NCBI RefSeq assembly: GCF_029193575.1
Contig: NZ_JARGCS010000044.1
Span: 62,001-126,000 of the forward strand
Direction: 5' to 3'
DNA length: 64,000 nt
Source of the DNA: Pseudomonas entomophila
GTDB taxonomy: Bacteria; Pseudomonadota; Gammaproteobacteria; Pseudomonadales; Pseudomonadaceae
Shown: in pieces, positions 59,103 through 64,000 of the stretch
Numbering within the stretch: position 1 is the stretch's first letter
Layout of the letters: each line of letters starts with the position of its first letter
Program-made: the position numbers and the translations under genes
The notes under the pieces: model-generated
Seen by the model: the letters and a program-made list of their open reading frames with translations, nothing else
Database searches by the model: none
What the model was told of the DNA's origin: nothing

Positions 59103-59976
59103 ACAACGCCCTGGCCTCGGCGAAGCACTGCTCGGCAATCGCCGAGCGGGGTTCGCTGCGGCGCAGCAGCAGGCCGACCGGGCTGTGGATGCTGGCCTCG
59201 GCCACCGGGATGATGCGCAGGTGCTCGCTCAGCTCCTCCAGCCCGCAGTCCAGCGGCATCACCGCGCAGCACACGCCGGCGCTGATCGCCTGAATCAGCT
59301 GGAAGGTCGAGTCGCTCTCCAGCACTGCCTGGGGCTCCAGGCCTCGGCTGCGAAAGCTCAGGTCCAGCGACTGGCGGTAGTGCATGCCTTTGCTCAGCAG
59401 GCCCAGGGGCAGGTTGCCGAGGTCTTCCCAGCGCAGCGGCGTGGCGTCGAAGCTGAAGTGCCGGGTGTCGTGCAGCAGGCCCATGGTGGTGGTGCCCAGT
59501 TCGATCACTTCGAAGAAGCTGGCGTTGACCTGGTCGAGGTAGCAGATGCCCAGGTCCAGCTGGTTGCGGCTCAGGCCGTCGATGACCTGCTCGGAACTCA
59601 GCGACGAGAGCTGGAAGTGCAGCTCGGGGTACTTCTCGCGCAGCGGCAGCAGCAGTTGCATGGGGTTGAAGCTGGCCAGCGGCACGGTGCCCAGGCGCAG
59701 GCTGCCGACCACCTGGCCGCGGCAACTGGCGGCCTCGGCCTGCAGGCCGTCGTGGGCGGCGAGCAGGGTGCGGGCCCAGGCCAGGATGCGCTCGCCGGCT
59801 TCGGTGAAGCCTTCGAAGCGCTGGCCGCGCTTGACCAGCACCAGGTCCAGTTCGTCCTCCAGGTTGCGCAGGCGCATCGACAGCGTCGGCTGGGTGATGT
59901 GGCACAGCGCGGCGGCCTGGCCGAAGTGGCGGGTCTGGTCGAGGGCGAGGAGGAACTTGAGCTGCTTGATGTCCAT
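59089..59976 (-). CDS. LysR-family regulator
   Basis: ATG 59976 (MDIKQLKFLLALDQTRHFGQ) gives 295 residues: an N-terminal winged helix and an OxyR/CysB-like effector domain. It precedes no divergent gene closely, so its target is unclear; the formate-dehydrogenase-like gene and moa genes further right are candidates because similar LysR genes sit beside them in pseudomonads. Confidence 0.87.
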   Translation of the reverse strand: MDIKQLKFLLALDQTRHFGQAAALCHITQPTLSMRLRNLEDELDLVLVKRGQRFEGFTEAGERILAWARTLLAAHDGLQAEAASCRGQVVGSLRLGTVPLASFNPMQLLLPLREKYPELHFQLSSLSSEQVIDGLSRNQLDLGICYLDQVNASFFEVIELGTTTMGLLHDTRHFSFDATPLRWEDLGNLPLGLLSKGMHYRQSLDLSFRSRGLEPQAVLESDSTFQLIQAISAGVCCAVMPLDCGLEELSEHLRIIPVAEASIHSPVGLLLRRSEPRSAIAEQCFAEARALFSVP

Positions 59977-60100
59977 GGGGCGGCCTGGGGTTGGGGGTGT
60001 GACGACCTTAACCAAGAGTTGGGGGGCAGGCCATCATTAATTGGTGGCGGGAAGGCCCCCGCGATAAGGCCGGCTCACCCAGCCCATTTCCCGACCCCAT

Positions 60101-60640
60101 TCACCCCCGGCTATCGCACAACCCGACCGCCTTCAGGTGCGGCACGAAATTGCACGGCCGGTGCCGGGCATCCAACTGCTCCACCAGAATCCCTTCCCAC
60201 GCTGTGCGGCAGGCGCCGGTCGAACCTGGCACGCAGCACACCAGCGTGCCATTGGCCAGACCGGCCAGGGCCCGGCTTTGCAGCGTCGAGGTACCGACGT
60301 CGAGGATCGACAGGGCGCGGAACAGTTCGCCGAAACCGTCGACCTGCTTGTCCAGCAGGCAGGTGACCGCCTCGGGGGTACTGTCGCGGCCGGTGAAGCC
60401 CGTGCCGCCGGTGATCAGCACCACTTGTACCTGCTCGTCGGCGATCCAGGTGGCGACCTGGGCGCGGATCTTGTACAGGTCGTCCTTGAGCAGCACCCGC
60501 GCGACCAGGCGATGGCCGACGCCCAGGGCGCGGGTGGCCAGCAGTTCGCCGGAGGTGTCGGTGTCGAAGGTGCGGGTGTCGCTGACCGTCAGCACGGCGA
60601 TGTTCAGCGGTACGAAGACCGCGTCGGGTTTGACGCTCAC
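60101..60640 (-). CDS. moaB: MoaB, molybdopterin adenylyltransferase family
   Basis: The 179-residue protein shows the MoaB/MogA motifs TVSDTRTFDTDTSG, LITGGTGFTGRDSTPEA and the closing CCVPGSTGACRTAWE. It adenylates molybdopterin before molybdenum insertion. It is one of two Moco genes flanking the bestrophin-like gene. Confidence 0.94.
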   Translation of the reverse strand: MSVKPDAVFVPLNIAVLTVSDTRTFDTDTSGELLATRALGVGHRLVARVLLKDDLYKIRAQVATWIADEQVQVVLITGGTGFTGRDSTPEAVTCLLDKQVDGFGELFRALSILDVGTSTLQSRALAGLANGTLVCCVPGSTGACRTAWEGILVEQLDARHRPCNFVPHLKAVGLCDSRG

Positions 60641-60761
60641 GAGGGGCTCTCCTGGGTGGTTTGGCGATCACGCTAGAGCCATGGGCTGGAGGCGTCCAAT
60701 CGATATGGCGTACTGGCTCATCGACGGGTTCTATCGTCTGTACCGGCCCTCTCGCGAGGTA

Positions 60762-61661
60762 TCAGCTCAACACATGCTCCACCGGCATCAGCACCGGCGG
60801 CAGCGGCGCGTGCCCCAGCGCCCCCAGCACGTCACGCTCGACGGTGCGCACCAGGGCATCGGTCGGTAGATCGTTCTCGTCACGACCGAACGGGTCTTCC
60901 AGTTCATTGCCGATCGCGTCCAGGCCGAAGAAGGTGTAGCTGACCAGGGTGGTGAACAGCGGTGCCAGCCAACCCAGCGGTTCGGCGAGGGCGAACGGCA
61001 GCAGCAGGCAGAAGATGTAGATGGTGCGGTGCAGCAGCAGGGTGTAGGGGAAGGGCAGCGGCGTGCCCTTGATCCGCTCGCAAGTCGCCTGCACCTCCGA
61101 CAGCCCCAGCAGCCGCTGCTCCAGCAGGGTGTAGCGGAACTCGCTGATCTGCTGGCGCTCGGCCAAGCGCGAACAGTGCCCGCCGACCTCGCGCAGGATG
61201 CCGTCGCACAGGTTGTGCGGGGCGATGGCCTGGGCTTCGTTCAGCCATGGCCGCGCCGCCTTGAGCTCGTCTTCGTTGCGCAGGCGCGCGTTCAGCGCGT
61301 GGGCGAAACCGCACAGCCCGCGCAGCAGCTCGGCGCGCAGGGCCGGGTCGGCGATCACCGCGCTTTCGCGGATGAACGCGCGGGTCTCGATGATCAGTTT
61401 GCCCCACGCCTTGCGCCCCTCCCACCAACGGTCATAGCAGGCGTTGTTGCGAAAGCTCATGAAGATCGACAGCGATAGGCCCAGCAAGGTGAAGGGCGTG
61501 GCGCTGACCGGGTAGAACAGCGCCGGGTAGTGCCGCTCGACCAGCACGATCAAGGCGGCCAGCAGGGTGACCATCAGGCAGCGCAGGGCGATGCGCTTGA
61601 CGATCGAACCCTTGAGGGTGAACAGCACGCGCAGCAGGTCGGGGCGGGAGTGGACGATCAT
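60762..61661 (-). CDS. Bestrophin-family anion channel
   Basis: A 299-residue protein of the UPF0187/bestrophin family, with about four transmembrane helices, the SIFMSFRNNACYDRWWEGRKAWG block (11 residues of it are near-universal) and the C-terminal DAIGNELEDPFG motif. Bacterial bestrophins are pentameric ion channels. It lies 16 bp downstream of moaA on the same strand, which suggests co-transcription; its tie to Moco is not known. Confidence 0.9.
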   Translation of the reverse strand: MIVHSRPDLLRVLFTLKGSIVKRIALRCLMVTLLAALIVLVERHYPALFYPVSATPFTLLGLSLSIFMSFRNNACYDRWWEGRKAWGKLIIETRAFIRESAVIADPALRAELLRGLCGFAHALNARLRNEDELKAARPWLNEAQAIAPHNLCDGILREVGGHCSRLAERQQISEFRYTLLEQRLLGLSEVQATCERIKGTPLPFPYTLLLHRTIYIFCLLLPFALAEPLGWLAPLFTTLVSYTFFGLDAIGNELEDPFGRDENDLPTDALVRTVERDVLGALGHAPLPPVLMPVEHVLS

Positions 61662-61677
61662 GGAGGTCCAGAGGCGG

Positions 61678-62682
61678 TCAGCCGCCGGTCATGTTCATGA
61701 AGCGCAGGATCTGCACCTCGCCGCCGACCTCGAAGTGGTGGCGGTAGGGCTTCAGGTGCATGGCGTCACGGATGGCCTGCTCCAGGCGTGCGCTGTCGCC
61801 GGGGTGGGCGCGCAGCACCTGCTTGAGGTCCATCGAGTGCTCGTTGCCCAGGCACAGCAGCAGGCGGCCTTCGACGGTCAGGCGCACGCGGTTGCAGGTG
61901 GCGCAGAAATTGTGGCTGTGTGGCGAGATGAAGCCGACCCGGGTGCGCGCCGCCTCGGCCAGGCGCCAGTAGCGCGCCGGACCCTGGGACGATTCGGCGG
62001 ACTCGACCAGGGTGAAGTGCTCGGCCAGGCGTTGGCGCACGTCGTCGCTGGAGTAGAAGGACTCGCCGCGCTCGTGCTCGCTGATCACGCCCAGGGGCAT
62101 CTCCTCGATGAAGGAGATGTCCAGCTCGCGGTCGATGGCGAAGCGCACCAGGTCGACCAATTCGTCGTCGTTGCGGCCCTTGAGCACCACGCAGTTGAGC
62201 TTGGTGCGCTGGAACCCGGCGCGGCGCGCGGCGTCGATACCGGCGATCACCTGGGCGAGGTCGCCGGTGCGGGTCAGGGCCTTGAAGCGCGCCGGGTCGA
62301 GGCTGTCGAGGCTGATGTTCAGGCGGGTCACGCCGGCGTCGAACAGCGGCTGGGCCAGGCGCCCGAGCTGCGAGCCGTTGCTGGTCAGGCACAGTTCGCG
62401 CAGGCCGGGCAGGGCGGCGATGCGCGTGCACAGCTCGACGATGCCCTGGCGCACCAGCGGCTCGCCACCGGTCAGGCGGATCTTGCGGGTGCCGAGGGCG
62501 ACGAAGCGTTCGGCGACCTGGTACAGCTCTTCGAGGCTGAGGATCTGCTGGCGCGGCAGGAACTGCATGTCTTCGGCCATGCAGTAGACGCAACGGAAGT
62601 CGCAGCGGTCGGTGACCGACATCCGCAGGTAGTCGATTCTTCGGTTGAAACCGTCGATCAGGGCCTGGGTGCTGTGTTCCAC
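61678..62682 (-). CDS. moaA: MoaA, GTP 3',8-cyclase
   Basis: GTG 62682 gives 334 residues, the normal length. The radical-SAM cluster is CDFRCVYC (C27, C31, C34), and the second cluster is in NFCATCNRVRLTVEGRLLLC, followed by the C-terminal GG. It makes the first Moco precursor from GTP. Longer readings to 62862 add non-conserved residues. Confidence 0.93.
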   Translation of the reverse strand: MEHSTQALIDGFNRRIDYLRMSVTDRCDFRCVYCMAEDMQFLPRQQILSLEELYQVAERFVALGTRKIRLTGGEPLVRQGIVELCTRIAALPGLRELCLTSNGSQLGRLAQPLFDAGVTRLNISLDSLDPARFKALTRTGDLAQVIAGIDAARRAGFQRTKLNCVVLKGRNDDELVDLVRFAIDRELDISFIEEMPLGVISEHERGESFYSSDDVRQRLAEHFTLVESAESSQGPARYWRLAEAARTRVGFISPHSHNFCATCNRVRLTVEGRLLLCLGNEHSMDLKQVLRAHPGDSARLEQAIRDAMHLKPYRHHFEVGGEVQILRFMNMTGG

Positions 62683-62764
62683 GTTCGCGCTCGGAAGGGT
62701 GGGGGAAGGGATAAGGTTCACGCTATAACCTGCGCGCACGGGCGTCAAATTGCTTTGCCCGACT

Positions 62765-62789
62765 GCGTGATAGGTCTGCTCTATCACGC
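62765..62789. promoter_or_regulatory. Inverted repeat between moaA and the FdhF-like gene
   Basis: GCGTGATAG (62765-62773) and CTATCACGC (62781-62789) form perfect 9-bp arms with a 7-nt spacer in the divergent gap. This is operator-like; the binding protein is unknown. It does not match the ModE consensus as I recall it. Confidence 0.5.
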
Positions 62790-62809
62790 CTCCGCGTCCC
62801 ACCGTCACG

Positions 62810-62846
62810 CCCCTGTAGGCGCGGGACAAGCCCGTTCCTACAGGGG
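62810..62846. repeat. REP palindrome in the moaA-fdhF gap
   Basis: CCCCTGTAGG at 62810-62819 pairs with CCTACAGGGG at 62837-62846, with a GCGGGACAAGCCCG core between. It is a complete REP-type element, unusual in being between divergent genes. Confidence 0.7.
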
Positions 62847-62934
62847 ATGGATACCGCGTCATCGACCGCGCTTATCAGGCTTTCACATCTTTCGATTGGA
62901 CGCCCGCGCGCCGCGCTTCTTAGGCTGGAAAAAA

Positions 62935-62954
62935 GCCGGCCTCACCGAGCCGGC
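62935..62954. other. Leader hairpin before the FdhF-like gene
   Basis: GCCGGC (62935-62940) pairs with GCCGGC (62949-62954), preceded by AAAAAA and followed by GACTTTT. In minus orientation it looks like an intrinsic terminator; in plus orientation it is in the leader of the oxidoreductase mRNA. Confidence 0.4.
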
Positions 62955-62985
62955 GACTTTTCGATGCCTCGCGAGGACCAAGCGC

Positions 62986-64000
62986 ATGAGCCAGGACCCA
63001 CACATCAGGGACTACAAAGGCCCCGCCGCCGGCTGGGGCGCGCTCAAGAGCGTGACCAAGAGCTGGCTGGGCAGTGAAAACGCCTTCAAGAACCTGCGGG
63101 CCATGCTCAAGACCAACCAGAACGGTGGTTTCGACTGCCCCGGCTGCGCCTGGGGCGAGTCGCCGGAAAACGACAGGGTCAAGTTCTGCGAGAACGGTGC
63201 CAAGGCGGTCAACTGGGAAGCCACCGGCCGTTCGGTGGGCCCGGCGTTCTTCGCCCAGTACAGCGTCAGCGCCCTGGCCGCGCAGACCGACTACTGGCTT
63301 GAATACCAGGGCCGCCTGACCCACCCGATGCGCTACGACGCCGCCACCGACCACTACGTCGAAACCTCCTGGGACGAGGCCTTCGCCCTTATCGCGCGGC
63401 ACCTCAACGCGCTGGAGTCTCCCGACCAGGCCGAGTTCTACACCTCCGGCCGGGCCAGCAACGAGGCGGCGTTCCTCTACCAACTGTTCGTGCGCGCCTA
63501 CGGCACCAACAACTTCCCCGACTGCTCGAACATGTGCCACGAGGCCAGTGGCGTGGGCATGGCCGAGAGCCTCGGGGTGGGCAAGGGCACCGTGGTGTTC
63601 CATGACCTGGAGCTGGCCGATGCGATCTTCGTCATTGGCCAGAACCCCGGCACCAACCACCCGCGCATGCTCGAACCGCTGCGCGAGGCGGTCAAGCGCG
63701 GGGCCCAGGTGGTGTGCTTCAACCCGCTCAAGGAGCGCGGCCTGGAGCGCTTCCAGCACCCGCAGCACCCGTTCGAGATGCTCAGCAATGGCTCTGAGCC
63801 GACCACCACCGCGTACTTCCGCCCGGCCCTGGGGGGTGACATGGCGGCCCTGCGCGGCATGGCCAAGTTCCTCCTGCAATGGGAACGCGAGGCCCAGGCC
63901 AAGGGCGAGCCCGCCGTGTTCGACCATGCCTTCATCGCCGCCCACACCAGCGGCGTCGACGACTACCTGGCGGTGCTGGACGCCACCGCCTGGGAACACA
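62986..64000 (+). CDS. Molybdopterin oxidoreductase, FdhF/YdeP type (5' part)
   Basis: ATG 62986 behind GAGGA opens a frame that stays open to the window edge (338 codons visible of an expected 700-780). It shows the iron-sulfur-like segment FDCPGCAWGESPENDRVKFC (Cys near residues 48, 51 and 65), then YTSGRASNEAAFLYQLF, NNFPDCSNMCHEASG and VIGQNPGTNHPRM, typical of the FdhF/YdeP family of formate-dehydrogenase-like Moco enzymes. True substrate is unknown for YdeP-type members. Its Moco would come from the adjacent moa genes. Confidence 0.9.
   Translation, partial: MSQDPHIRDYKGPAAGWGALKSVTKSWLGSENAFKNLRAMLKTNQNGGFDCPGCAWGESPENDRVKFCENGAKAVNWEATGRSVGPAFFAQYSVSALAAQTDYWLEYQGRLTHPMRYDAATDHYVETSWDEAFALIARHLNALESPDQAEFYTSGRASNEAAFLYQLFVRAYGTNNFPDCSNMCHEASGVGMAESLGVGKGTVVFHDLELADAIFVIGQNPGTNHPRMLEPLREAVKRGAQVVCFNPLKERGLERFQHPQHPFEMLSNGSEPTTTAYFRPALGGDMAALRGMAKFLLQWEREAQAKGEPAVFDHAFIAAHTSGVDDYLAVLDATAWEH

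Overview
The window is high-GC chromosomal DNA that looks like the Pseudomonas putida group. The evidence is the repeated P. putida-type REP palindromes (GCGGGGCAAGCCCGC-like) between genes, a cat operon and an iac operon whose order and proteins match those known from fluorescent pseudomonads, and general codon use. No RNA gene, transposase, integrase or CRISPR array was seen. All identifications come from reading the sequence and recalling protein families; no database search was run.

Region 1 (1-15.4 kb) is a type III secretion (T3S) locus of the rhizobial kind. The right half (SctC1/NolW-like, small protein, SctI, J, K, L, N, O, Q, R, S, T, U) is collinear with rhizobial nolWBTUV-rhcNQRSTU. 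The left half carries SctD, a small unknown, a TPR protein and SctV. Between the halves sits a module that looks borrowed from Tad pili: a CpaC/RcpA-type secretin, a CpaD-like lipoprotein and, on the opposite strand, a TadD-like TPR lipoprotein. SctU lacks the NPTH autocleavage motif. SctQ carries an internal start for a C-terminal product. No SctP, tip protein or long gatekeeper is present. A 1188-residue protein with HrpF/NolX-like architecture (25.3-28.9 kb) and a large wHTH-ATPase regulator next to it (29.0-31.9 kb) are candidate translocator and regulator parts about 10 kb away.

Region 2 (15.5-36 kb) is accessory DNA: an MFS exporter, a low-GC three-gene Hcp / DUF4225 / membrane-protein set that resembles a type VI effector-immunity unit, an alpha/beta hydrolase, a small P-loop kinase-like protein, a DUF2986 protein, an ECF sigma / FecR / TonB-receptor iron-signalling set, then an SDR-DUF1097-SDR operon with a divergent LysR gene.

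Region 3 (35.9-56.4 kb) reads as one catabolic route. The aau-type aromatic amine dehydrogenase operon and a FeaB-like aldehyde dehydrogenase, next to a FeaR-like activator, can turn arylethylamines such as tryptamine or phenylethylamine into aryl acetates. The iacABCDEFG-R-HI genes take indole-3-acetate to catechol. The catR/catBCA genes take catechol into the beta-ketoadipate pathway. An outer-membrane barrel protein and two small c-type cytochromes lie among them.

Region 4 (56.4-64 kb) is more ordinary: a type II haloacid dehalogenase-like protein with a divergent LysR, a secreted alpha/beta hydrolase, another LysR, then molybdenum-cofactor genes (moaB, moaA) with a bestrophin-like channel and the start of a molybdopterin oxidoreductase of the FdhF/YdeP type that runs off the right edge.
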